The position numbers and the translations under genes are program-made. This document shows, in pieces, positions 1 through 5,491 of a stretch of DNA of 5,604 nt (position 1 is its first letter; every line of letters starts with the position of its first letter). The notes under the pieces are model-generated. The model worked only from the letters and a program-made list of their open reading frames with translations. It was not told the DNA's origin and ran no database searches. The stretch comes from Puniceicoccales bacterium. GTDB taxonomy: Bacteria; Verrucomicrobiota; Verrucomicrobiia; Opitutales; LL51. The stretch covers positions 1 to 5,604 of the forward strand of contig JAITNS010000076.1 of NCBI GenBank assembly GCA_031290315.1. The letters are read 5' to 3'.

Positions 1-3
1 GGG

Positions 4-43
4 TATGGGGCAGCGCCCCATAAGAAGCGGCAGAGCCCCATAA
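4..43. repeat. GC-rich palindrome and 20-bp-period direct repeat downstream of plsY
   Basis: Positions 4-11 (TATGGGGC) and 15-22 (GCCCCATA) form a perfect 8-bp inverted repeat around a 3-nt loop. Positions 10-23 and 30-43 are a direct repeat matching at 13 of 14 bases with a period of 20. This is much more GC-rich than the surrounding DNA. It lies 14 nt past the plsY stop codon, so the hairpin could end plsY transcription. On the minus strand, however, the hairpin runs into CCC at the window edge and no T-tract is visible, so a classical intrinsic terminator is not shown. GGGGC-N-GCCCC units of this kind often belong to dispersed intergenic repeat families; whether this one does cannot be judged from one window. 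Confidence 0.6.
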
Positions 44-56
44 TATTTAAGCTATG

Positions 57-665
57 TTAGGGATTATTTTTTCTATCGAAGCGATTTTCGGCACCATTCC
101 AAAGCCGCCGAATATTTGAAATATGCCGGAAAAATATTGCGACCATCAAAAGAAATGCTAGCCAAATGATTTCCTTTTGGTAGGCGAATAGGTAAGCATT
201 AAGGGGTAAAGATAGGGCAAAGCAGAGCGAAGCTAAGGATACAACGCGCGTAATTGTAAACACGCAATACCATAAAATTATACCTAACAATGTGATCGTG
301 GGCATCAAAATCGCTAAACCACCGATCGTCGTCGCCACTCCTTTCCCTCCGCGAAATTTTAAAAAGATCGAGCAACAATGCCCCAATACAAGTGCAACTA
401 ATAATAATGCTCCAATATTATTTGCTAATTCAGGATATGCTTGAAGATATATTTTTACTGCTGCAATCGGTAATAAACTTTTAAAGCAGTCGAGAAAGAA
501 AACTAAAATACCATATTTTTTCCCCATAACCCGTTTGACGTTCGTTGCGCCGGGATTACCGCTACCCGCCTGAAGAATATCGATGCCTCGCGCTTTTGCT
601 ATAATAAATCCAAAAGGAATGGAGCCTAAAAAATAGCCCCCTAAAAAAATCCAAAAATAAAACAT
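57..665 (-). CDS. plsY: Acyl-phosphate:glycerol-3-phosphate acyltransferase PlsY
   Basis: PlsY is an integral inner-membrane enzyme. It transfers the acyl group from acyl-phosphate (made by PlsX) to sn-glycerol 3-phosphate, giving lysophosphatidic acid, the first step of phospholipid synthesis in most bacteria. The 202-residue length is normal for the family. The conserved motifs are present in order: GSIPFG (14-19), GSGNPGATN (34-42), the phosphate-binding loop GHCCSIFLKFRGGKGVAT (95-112, with the usual RGGKG) and HISNIRRLWNGAENRF (181-196). Hydrophobic helices fill the spaces between them, and the tail is basic. The ATG start directly precedes the first helix; no clear Shine-Dalgarno sequence is seen before it. 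The gene lies 64 nt downstream of rfaE2, and that gap holds a good promoter candidate, so it may be transcribed both from the upstream operon and on its own. In the third motif region (95-112) the usual aromatic/proline pair after GH is replaced by CCS. Confidence 0.97.
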   Translation of the reverse strand: MFYFWIFLGGYFLGSIPFGFIIAKARGIDILQAGSGNPGATNVKRVMGKKYGILVFFLDCFKSLLPIAAVKIYLQAYPELANNIGALLLVALVLGHCCSIFLKFRGGKGVATTIGGLAILMPTITLLGIILWYCVFTITRVVSLASLCFALSLPLNAYLFAYQKEIIWLAFLLMVAIFFRHISNIRRLWNGAENRFDRKNNP

Positions 666-681
666 AAACTAAACCATTTTT

Positions 682-710
682 ATTATAATCGCAAAATATT
701 GAAAAAGCAA
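682..710 (-). promoter_or_regulatory. Putative sigma70-type promoter for plsY
   Basis: On the minus strand a perfect TATAAT (687-682) follows TTGCTT (710-705) after exactly 17 nt. The -35 box keeps only the TTG of the consensus. The pair sits in the 64-nt gap between rfaE2 and plsY and would give a leader of roughly 10 nt before the plsY ATG. In AT-rich DNA such a match can arise by chance, but the ideal spacing and intergenic position favour a real promoter. Confidence 0.45.
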
Positions 711-729
711 GTAGAAGGATATTAGCATT

Positions 730-1218
730 TCACAATGACTTTAATGTTTGAATTTTTTGAATAATTTTTGACGTACTGCAACCTTCTAGTAAGTCAACAA
801 ACTGTATCTTAATACCCATTTTTTCTAATACAGCGCGCTCATTTGAGTTAAGTGTTTCGATGGTATAATCCGCAGATTTGACATAGATATCGGGGTGAAA
901 ATTTTCTAATTCGTGTGTTAAGCGCTGGCCATTGAAAATAAATATTCCGCTTACACATTCCAATGCCGCTAACATATAAGCCCGTTCCTGCTCAACTATA
1001 ATCGGTCGCGTCATTCCCTTTAACTGCCGAATACTCGCATCACTATTGAGCGCCACCCAAAGTTCACCAAATTCTGCCGCCTGCTGTAGCGAAAAAATAT
1101 GCCCCATATGTAGTAAATCAAAGCAACCATTTGTAAGAACAATATTGCGATCGCGCCGTTGCTCGCGAATCTTTACGGCCTCTTCGAGCGAAAATAATTT
1201 CGGATTCGATAATATCAT
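730..1218 (-). CDS. rfaE2: Stand-alone D-glycero-beta-D-manno-heptose 1-phosphate adenylyltransferase (HldE C-terminal domain type)
   Basis: This 162-residue protein matches the nucleotidyltransferase half of HldE/RfaE, which converts D-glycero-beta-D-manno-heptose 1-phosphate and ATP to ADP-heptose and pyrophosphate for the LPS inner core. Visible signatures are TNGCFDLLHMGH (29-40, holding the HxGH nucleotide-binding motif H37-x-G39-H40), VALNSDASIRQLKG (55-68) with the following RP, and the C-terminal EGCSTSKIIQKI (145-156). The last is typical of the RfaE branch and helps separate it from other cytidylyltransferase-like enzymes. No sugar-kinase domain precedes it, so a separate HldA-type kinase would have to be encoded elsewhere. 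The usual KGGDY near the substrate site reads KSADY. The ATG lies 11 nt after the nusB stop, implying co-transcription; no obvious Shine-Dalgarno is visible. The exact sugar substrate is inferred from family; related stand-alone enzymes may use other sugar phosphates or glycerol phosphate. Confidence 0.88.
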   Translation of the reverse strand: MILSNPKLFSLEEAVKIREQRRDRNIVLTNGCFDLLHMGHIFSLQQAAEFGELWVALNSDASIRQLKGMTRPIIVEQERAYMLAALECVSGIFIFNGQRLTHELENFHPDIYVKSADYTIETLNSNERAVLEKMGIKIQFVDLLEGCSTSKIIQKIQTLKSL

Positions 1219-1229
1219 TAGTGAAAATT

Positions 1230-1658
1230 TTAGGAAGCTGTGCGCAAAGAACGGGAAAGCGTATTTTTTACACGATCTAAAATACCATTAATAAATGCTT
1301 TGGAAGCCTCTCCCGAAAATATTTTTCCGAGCTCGATCGCCTCATTAATCGTGACAATCGGTGGAATATCGTTGCGATAAAGCAATTCGCAAATCGCAAT
1401 ACGGAGAATACATAAATCGACCCACGAAATACGCGAAAAATTCCAATTCGCCGCGAAACGATCAACCATGGCATCAATTTCGGGTCGGTTTTTTTTGAAA
1501 AGCTCAACCATTTCTTGAGCAAATTTGAAAATTGATGGATCCTTGTCAAAAAGCGTGCAAAGTACAGATAGATGCTCAGCCTCTATGTCTGTTTGCATCG
1601 CTTCGCACATATAAACCCACTGAACCGCAAAAATACGATTTTCACGGCGTAGAGACAT
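1230..1658 (-). CDS. nusB: Transcription antitermination factor NusB
   Basis: NusB is a small all-helical RNA-binding protein. With S10 (NusE) it binds boxA RNA and supports antitermination on rRNA operons. From the chosen ATG it has 142 residues, close to the family norm of about 140. The N-terminal RRENRIFAVQWVY (4-16) matches the conserved RR-x-R-x-x-AVQ-x-x-Y helix. The C-terminal core reads W-VDLCILRIAICELL (79-93), then NDIPPIVTINEAIELGKIF (96-114), then FINGILDRV (122-130), all diagnostic of NusB. In-frame starts further upstream exist (ATG at 1685, TTG at 1694), adding 9 or 12 mostly charged residues. I prefer 1658 because an AGGA lies 4 nt before it and the alignment with other NusB proteins begins there. 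It lies between clpP and rfaE2 with a gap of about 53 nt to clpP, so it is probably in the same transcript. Confidence 0.95.
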   Translation of the reverse strand: MSLRRENRIFAVQWVYMCEAMQTDIEAEHLSVLCTLFDKDPSIFKFAQEMVELFKKNRPEIDAMVDRFAANWNFSRISWVDLCILRIAICELLYRNDIPPIVTINEAIELGKIFSGEASKAFINGILDRVKNTLSRSLRTAS

Positions 1659-1662
1659 CTTT

Positions 1663-1666
1663 TCCT
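1663..1666 (-). promoter_or_regulatory. Ribosome-binding site deciding the nusB start
   Basis: On the minus strand AGGA, within an A-rich run, precedes the ATG at 1658 by 4 nt. The alternative starts at 1685 and 1694 have no comparable purine-rich element before them. This favours the 142-residue form of NusB. Confidence 0.5.
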
Positions 1667-1711
1667 TTTTTTCACTCGTTTCCATAAATTTCAAAGAACA
1701 AATAAGTTATA

Positions 1712-2341
1712 CTAAGTTTTCTTTTCTTCTTGTGGCTTTTTTGCGATCACTTCGTCAACAATACCATACGTTTTCGCATCCGCCGCCGACATGAAGAAAT
1801 CGCGGTCCGAATCTTTCTCAATTTTTTCAATAGATTGTCCTGTACATTCAGCGAGTACATTTGTCAAGTTTTTTTTCCAACGCAATAACTCTTTCGCGGC
1901 AATCGATATATCAGAAGTCTGTCCTGTTGCCTGCCCAGATGGTTGATGAATCATGACACGACTATTCGGCAATGCATAACGCTTACCCTTTGTTCCTGCA
2001 GTTAAAAGTACCGTCGCCATACTAGCTGCCTGCCCAATACAATAGGTTACCACATCGCAACTCATAAATTTCATCGTATCGTAGATGGCCATGCCAGCCG
2101 TAATACTACCACCCGGAGAATTGACATACATGTGAATGTCCTTTTTAGAGTCCTCCATTTGTAAAAATAGCAATTGGGCAACGATTGCGTTGGCAACAAA
2201 ATCATCGATCGGAGTTCCAAGAAAAATAATGCGGTCCTTCAACAAACGACTATAAATATCCCAAGAACGTTCCTGGCGACCATCGCGCTCGTAAACATAA
2301 GGAAGTGGCATGTAAGTTTGACTGATGATCTTCGATCGCAT
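1712..2341 (-). CDS. clpP: ATP-dependent Clp protease proteolytic subunit ClpP
   Basis: ClpP forms the tetradecameric serine-protease chamber that degrades substrates unfolded and fed in by ClpX, ClpA or ClpC. The 209-residue length is normal. The catalytic triad can be placed by comparison with the E. coli protein: Ser107 in GQAASMA (103-109), His132 in RVMIHQP (128-134) and Asp181 in DRDFFMSA (179-186), each offset by four from the E. coli precursor numbering. The [19 protein letters not shown] stretch (24-42), which leads into the handle and head region, and the oxyanion-side [12 protein letters not shown] (72-83) are intact. A short N-terminal stretch before the SWDIYSRLL core could be a propeptide, as in other ClpPs. 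The ATG follows the tig stop after only 4 nt, with AGGA inside the end of tig, so translation is probably coupled. clpX, the usual next gene, is absent; nusB follows instead. Confidence 0.98.
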   Translation of the reverse strand: MRSKIISQTYMPLPYVYERDGRQERSWDIYSRLLKDRIIFLGTPIDDFVANAIVAQLLFLQMEDSKKDIHMYVNSPGGSITAGMAIYDTMKFMSCDVVTYCIGQAASMATVLLTAGTKGKRYALPNSRVMIHQPSGQATGQTSDISIAAKELLRWKKNLTNVLAECTGQSIEKIEKDSDRDFFMSAADAKTYGIVDEVIAKKPQEEKKT

Positions 2342-2345
2342 AATT

Positions 2346-3749
2346 TTATCCTAAATTACTAGCGGCAGTAGAATTTGTCGCCGATGTTTCCTCCGATGCA
2401 TACTCTTCTACGGGGTCTGAATTTCCCGGTAAATTTCCCGGTAAATTATTACCCTTTAAATTGGTTACTAAAACAAAATCGAGTGTTTTACCGAAAAGTG
2501 CGCGGCGTTGCAAATCTTGGGCACGTTCAGAATTACTTTTTAACTCAGAAATTAATTGATCTGGAGGCATATGTAACATAGAAGCTTCTTGAATAATCAT
2601 TTGACCAATTTCCTTTTCATTGACAACTACATTTTCTTTTTCGGCGATTTTTTCAAGAATAAAATTGACCTTCGCACGGTCATATGCTAAGTCTTTACTA
2701 TCTGCATACAATTTATCTTTATTATTTTGGATCATTTCAGGCGTCATACCTTCATGGAGCTGACGCTCGACAAAATTGCGAATGATATGGATCTGCTCAT
2801 ATTGTACGGAACTTTCCGGAACTTCAAATGTAGCACTATCAAGCATCTTCTGGACAATTTCTTCCCGTTGCTCAAAGCGTTGGATCTGAGCTTTCCGCTT
2901 TTTGATTTCCCCGGAAAGCCACTCCTTGAGATCATCGAAATCCTTTACTTTTACTTTTTCAAAAAATACATTGTCAAGTTCCGGTAATGTTTTTTCGCGA
3001 ACTTCAAAGATCTTAATATGATAAATCACTTTTTTAGCTTGTAATTCGGAGACTTCAAAGTCGGCAGGGAAATCCATCTCAATATCTTTTTCTTGGTCGC
3101 CCTCCATCCCAATAATACCATCGCTAATTACCTTTATACTTGAAGCATCCTCGCTTCCAGCTTCTTCCCAAGTATTTTTTTGTTCAGCCCACATCGGTTT
3201 TTTCGGAATAAGATCGATAATATTTGTATCATCTTCGAACCTGCCCGTGTATTGTAGGCGTACGAAATCACCCTTTTGGATGGGACGCTTAACTTCTTTA
3301 TATTCCGCATGATGATTGCGAATTTGCTCGATAGCATTACTACTTTCCTCATCTGTCACTATAATTTCAGGTTGATCAATCTCCATATTTTTGTAATCGA
3401 TGAGCTCAAAAATTGGCTTTAAATCGACAATAAAATTTAATTCCTTATCGCCTTCGGGTGTATTTTTGACATCCAATCGAACAAGCGAAAAGACATCCCA
3501 CTGATTCTCTTTAAGTATATCTTCATAGACTTTTGATGCCACTGCTTTATCAAGTTGTTCTTCGAGTTCTTTTACACAACGCGTTTTAATCAGGGTTAAC
3601 GGAACTTTTCCTTTACGAAATCCCGGGATTTTAGCATTTCGTGCAAATGATTGCAAAATCGTATCCTCCTCCCGCTGAATGTCTGCTCTTTCAACCAAAA
3701 CAACAACTTCCTTCTGTACCGAACTAATTGACTTAATTTCGCTTTCCAC
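2346..3749 (-). CDS. tig: Trigger factor, ribosome-associated chaperone and peptidyl-prolyl isomerase
   Basis: Trigger factor docks at the ribosome exit tunnel through protein L23 and shields nascent chains. The 467-residue protein has the expected three-part layout. The ribosome-binding domain (about 1-115) carries the signature GFRKGKVP (43-50). The FKBP-type PPIase domain (about 158-250) begins [12 protein letters not shown] and ends [10 protein letters not shown]. The helical chaperone arms follow (about 255-430). The PPIase domain contains a non-canonical segment (about 178-206, with KNTWEEAG at 191-198) in place of the usual short flap, so isomerase activity may be altered or lost. The tail (432-467) is low-complexity, rich in N, S, T and E, with a small NLPG duplication. 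The start is GTG: an in-frame TAG lies just upstream, and the next in-frame ATG is beyond the ribosome-docking motif. Only a weak purine-rich tract (AGAGAAG) precedes it. tig-clpP adjacency is conserved in many bacteria. Confidence 0.96.
   Translation of the reverse strand: MESEIKSISSVQKEVVVLVERADIQREEDTILQSFARNAKIPGFRKGKVPLTLIKTRCVKELEEQLDKAVASKVYEDILKENQWDVFSLVRLDVKNTPEGDKELNFIVDLKPIFELIDYKNMEIDQPEIIVTDEESSNAIEQIRNHHAEYKEVKRPIQKGDFVRLQYTGRFEDDTNIIDLIPKKPMWAEQKNTWEEAGSEDASSIKVISDGIIGMEGDQEKDIEMDFPADFEVSELQAKKVIYHIKIFEVREKTLPELDNVFFEKVKVKDFDDLKEWLSGEIKKRKAQIQRFEQREEIVQKMLDSATFEVPESSVQYEQIHIIRNFVERQLHEGMTPEMIQNNKDKLYADSKDLAYDRAKVNFILEKIAEKENVVVNEKEIGQMIIQEASMLHMPPDQLISELKSNSERAQDLQRRALFGKTLDFVLVTNLKGNNLPGNLPGNSDPVEEYASEETSATNSTAASNLG
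2349..2352 (-). promoter_or_regulatory. clpP ribosome-binding site inside the end of tig
   Basis: AGGA on the minus strand overlaps the last sense codons of tig and precedes the clpP ATG by 7 nt. Ribosomes finishing tig would arrive directly at this site, which suggests translational coupling of the two genes. Confidence 0.6.
2420..2447. repeat. 12-bp tandem duplication in the 3' end of tig
   Basis: The 12-bp unit AATTTCCCGGTA occurs twice in perfect tandem (2420-2431 and 2432-2443) and begins a third time for four bases. In the trigger-factor frame it encodes NLPG repeats in the poorly conserved tail. Because the unit is a multiple of three, copy-number change would keep the frame. Confidence 0.85.
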
Positions 3750-3797
3750 TTTCTACTTCTCTGCCTTTCTAATAAGGGTCCCCATATAGTCAATCTT

Positions 3798-3995
3798 TTA
3801 AAAATCTTTTAAGGCCATCTCTTCAATTTTAATGTCAACTCTCCACATTTTTTTTCCTTCCAGTAGGGCTGGCAAAAATATTACCATCGCCATAATAATA
3901 ATGTAGGTCATTTTACTTTCGAAGTGAATCTCTTCCGCTGGCACAAATCCTATAATATAACAAATCATACCAGTAAAACTTGTTAAAATCCTCAT
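3798..3995 (-). CDS. Hypothetical small membrane protein (two predicted helices)
   Basis: I do not recognise this family. From the ATG at 3995 the ORF encodes 65 residues with two hydrophobic stretches, about residues 3-19 (LTSFTGMICYIIGFVPA region) and 29-45 (MTYIIIMAMVIFLPALL region). They are separated by an acidic/polar link (EEIHFESK) and followed by a charged tail (EGKKMWRVDIKIEEMALKDF). This pattern suits a small inner-membrane hairpin protein. The start is uncertain. A TTG at 4037 would give 79 residues. A strong AGGAGG at 4016-4021 instead points at an ATG at 4011 in another frame. A GGGGGA 8 nt before the ATG at 3995 is a poor but possible ribosome-binding site. The stop lies 48 nt before tig, in the same orientation. 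It may be a real small gene, a damaged one, or an ORF by chance. Confidence 0.45.
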   Translation of the reverse strand: MRILTSFTGMICYIIGFVPAEEIHFESKMTYIIIMAMVIFLPALLEGKKMWRVDIKIEEMALKDF

Positions 3996-4015
3996 AATAA
4001 TTATCCCCCATATTA

Positions 4016-4021
4016 CCTCCT
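4016..4021 (-). promoter_or_regulatory. Strong Shine-Dalgarno AGGAGG out of register with the small membrane ORF
   Basis: AGGAGG on the minus strand is the best ribosome-binding consensus in the window. Four nt downstream lies an ATG at 4011 that opens a tyrosine-rich 32-codon frame ending at 3913. That frame overlaps the membrane ORF but is not its frame. The two frames are separated by one base across a run of five Gs (4004-4008). Confidence 0.5.
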
Positions 4022-4141
4022 GGTAGCGTATATGCAAGCTTTATGTTGGGATGCTTAAATTTAACATACGATTCCTACCGTAAATAAATATTAGTCATGG
4101 CGATTATTTTCCGGCGAAAGCGGTAATTCGGTGAGGGAAGG

Positions 4142-4160
4142 ATAGCTAAATGCAAGCTAT
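4142..4160. repeat. Short inverted repeat downstream of the ABC transporter operon
   Basis: ATAGCT (4142-4147) and AGCTAT (4155-4160) are perfect inverse complements with a 7-nt spacer. They lie about 27-45 nt beyond the ATPase stop in the AT-rich gap before the small membrane ORF. The stem is short and has no T-tract after it in the direction of transcription, so it is at best a weak transcript-end hairpin or a protein-binding dyad. The rest of 3996-4186 shows no convincing gene or RNA. Confidence 0.3.
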
Positions 4161-4186
4161 GTAATGCGTAAAAAAAATAAAATTTT

Positions 4187-4849
4187 TCAATAATACGCTT
4201 TTAAGAAATTTACCGGATCATTCCATTCCTGCGCATTAATGTCAATGGTAATGGTACCGTTTTTCAATAGAATAATTCTATCTGATATTTTTGTTAAAAA
4301 ATCTAAGTCATGGGAAGCGATGACCATGGTAACGCCAAACTGTTCATTAATAGATTTTAGTAGAGAAACGACATCCATAGTAGTTGATACATCCAATCCG
4401 GAAGTAGGTTCATCGCACAATAAGATATCAGGGTTGGTCATCAAACTTCTTGCCAATGCTACTCTCTGTTTCTGACCTCCCGATAAAGCCCCTGGATAGA
4501 TATTGGCCTTTGATTCAATTCCCAAATCTTCAAGGATTTTTACTGCTTGTTTTTGATAATCTTCTTTTTTATTTTTATTTTTTAAGGTTGGTGCGTAAGT
4601 GAGATTTTGGAATACTGTCATATGGGGGAACAGCTGAAAATCTTGGAACATAAAGCAGACTCGTCCATTGGATTCTATTGTGCCTTGATCGATAATTTCC
4701 AATTTTTGAATACAGCGAAGGAGCGTCGATTTACCACATCCGGAAGGTCCTGCACATCCTAAAATATCCGATTTCTCAACATCAAAACTAATATTTTTCA
4801 AAACATTTATATTATTAAATGCTTTACAGACTTCACGAATTTTAAGCAT
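4187..4849 (-). CDS. glnQ: Polar amino-acid ABC transporter ATP-binding protein (GlnQ/HisP type)
   Basis: This is the cytoplasmic ATPase that powers the import complex formed with the permease encoded just upstream. All ABC motifs are intact in the 220-residue product: Walker A GPSGCGKST (34-42), Q-loop glutamine Q69 in MFQDFQLFPHMT, signature LSGGQKQR (122-129), Walker B ILLCDEP (142-148) followed by the D-loop SGLD (150-153), and the switch histidine H180 in IASHD. FQLFPHMTVFQNL fits the polar amino-acid (PAAT) subfamily. The segment between Walker A and the Q-loop is shorter than in typical GlnQ, which explains a total length below the usual 240 or so. An in-frame ATG at 4963 is rejected because it would add 38 residues lying over the permease gene in another frame, while MLKIREVCKAF is a normal N-terminus. 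The chosen ATG overlaps the permease stop by 8 nt. The transported amino acid cannot be told from the ATPase. Confidence 0.95.
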   Translation of the reverse strand: MLKIREVCKAFNNINVLKNISFDVEKSDILGCAGPSGCGKSTLLRCIQKLEIIDQGTIESNGRVCFMFQDFQLFPHMTVFQNLTYAPTLKNKNKKEDYQKQAVKILEDLGIESKANIYPGALSGGQKQRVALARSLMTNPDILLCDEPTSGLDVSTTMDVVSLLKSINEQFGVTMVIASHDLDFLTKISDRIILLKNGTITIDINAQEWNDPVNFLKAYY

Positions 4850-5480
4850 AAGACTTGCAACTTTCAAATTTTCTTCCAATGAATTCAATAAATAAGACCA
4901 AGCCGTAATAATATATTCCCGCAATACATAGAGGCATAAAATAGTCATATTGCTCAGCTGCAATGGTCTGCGATTTTCTCATAATATCCATGCCGCCAAG
5001 TGTAGCAATAAGTGCCGTTTCTTTTAGTAAAGCAATCACTTCATTAATCATTGCAGGGAAAATATTGACGATAACTTGGGGTAAAATAATATCTTTCCAC
5101 ATGTAAAAGCGAGGAATTTCTAAAGCTTGAGCGGCTTCAAATTGCCCTTTTGGTAAACTTTCTATGCCAGCTCGCACGATTTCTGCAATGTAAGCAGAAC
5201 TATTGACTCCGAATGTCAAAATACCTGCCGATAGTAAACTAAGTCTAAACCCAATAATACTAGGCGCCATGAAATAGACAAAAGTCAATTGTAGCATGAG
5301 GGGCGTTCCTCTCAAAATAGAAATAATTCTATTTATAACTGATCGCCCTATGCCGCTATACCTCAAGACCGATAATAAAACTCCCAATAATAATCCAATA
5401 AAAACTCCTCCGAATGTTAACTTCAAGGTAAGTGCGACGCCCGATCCTATGGACAAAAAATTGGAAATTATTTTATTCAT
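4842..5480 (-). CDS. glnP: Polar amino-acid ABC transporter permease (GlnP/HisM family)
   Basis: This inner-membrane permease of the His/Glu/Gln/Arg subfamily forms the translocation channel for an amino acid delivered by the periplasmic binding protein. The 212 residues show about five hydrophobic helices: near 15-38, 60-75, 82-100, 135-160 and 183-203. The subfamily landmarks TLKLTFGG (18-25) and RGTPLMLQL (57-65) are present, followed by the cytoplasmic EAA loop starting EAAQALEIPR (115-124) and ending IILPQ (131-135), which docks on the ATPase. The normally conserved glycine of the EAA loop is Glu121 here. The ATG is preceded by AAGG about 9 nt upstream, which overlaps the stop codon of the binding-protein gene. 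From memory the sequence resembles GlnP of Rickettsia and Chlamydiae more than that of free-living enterics. The amino-acid substrate is unproven. Confidence 0.95.
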   Translation of the reverse strand: MNKIISNFLSIGSGVALTLKLTFGGVFIGLLLGVLLSVLRYSGIGRSVINRIISILRGTPLMLQLTFVYFMAPSIIGFRLSLLSAGILTFGVNSSAYIAEIVRAGIESLPKGQFEAAQALEIPRFYMWKDIILPQVIVNIFPAMINEVIALLKETALIATLGGMDIMRKSQTIAAEQYDYFMPLCIAGIYYYGLVLFIEFIGRKFESCKSYA

Positions 5481-5491
5481 TTGAAATTACC

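Noticed and set aside
1046..1291. Plus-strand ORF of 81 codons
   Set aside because: It lies opposite rfaE2 and nusB, shows no recognisable domain, and its composition is that of an antisense shadow.
1277..1549. Minus-strand 90-codon ORF in another frame of nusB
   Set aside because: nusB is unmistakable in its own frame and this ORF has no domain signs.
2375..2987. Several plus-strand ORFs opposite tig
   Set aside because: All lie within the intact tig coding sequence and lack convincing starts or motifs.
3750..3797. TTGACT as the -35 box of a tig promoter
   Set aside because: No acceptable -10 box occurs at 16-18 nt spacing downstream; the nearest TATTAG-like word is only about 13 nt away.
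3996..4037. TTGCAT-16-TAATAT promoter before the small membrane ORF
   Set aside because: Both boxes are weak and overlap the AGGAGG site; it cannot be told from chance in AT-rich DNA.
4110..4135. CCGGCGAAAGCGG as part of a structured RNA
   Set aside because: Only about four base pairs with a bulge can form, with no surrounding conserved fold that I recognise.
4164..4198. GCGTA...TACGC inverted repeat around the ATPase stop as a terminator
   Set aside because: The stem is only 5 bp with a loop of over 20 nt, and the T-rich stretch lies inside the loop rather than after the stem.
4850..4963. N-terminal 38-residue extension of the ATPase ORF
   Set aside because: It overlaps the permease gene in another frame, has no ABC homology, and the internal ATG at 4849 gives a normal ABC N-terminus with an 8-nt overlap typical of coupled genes.
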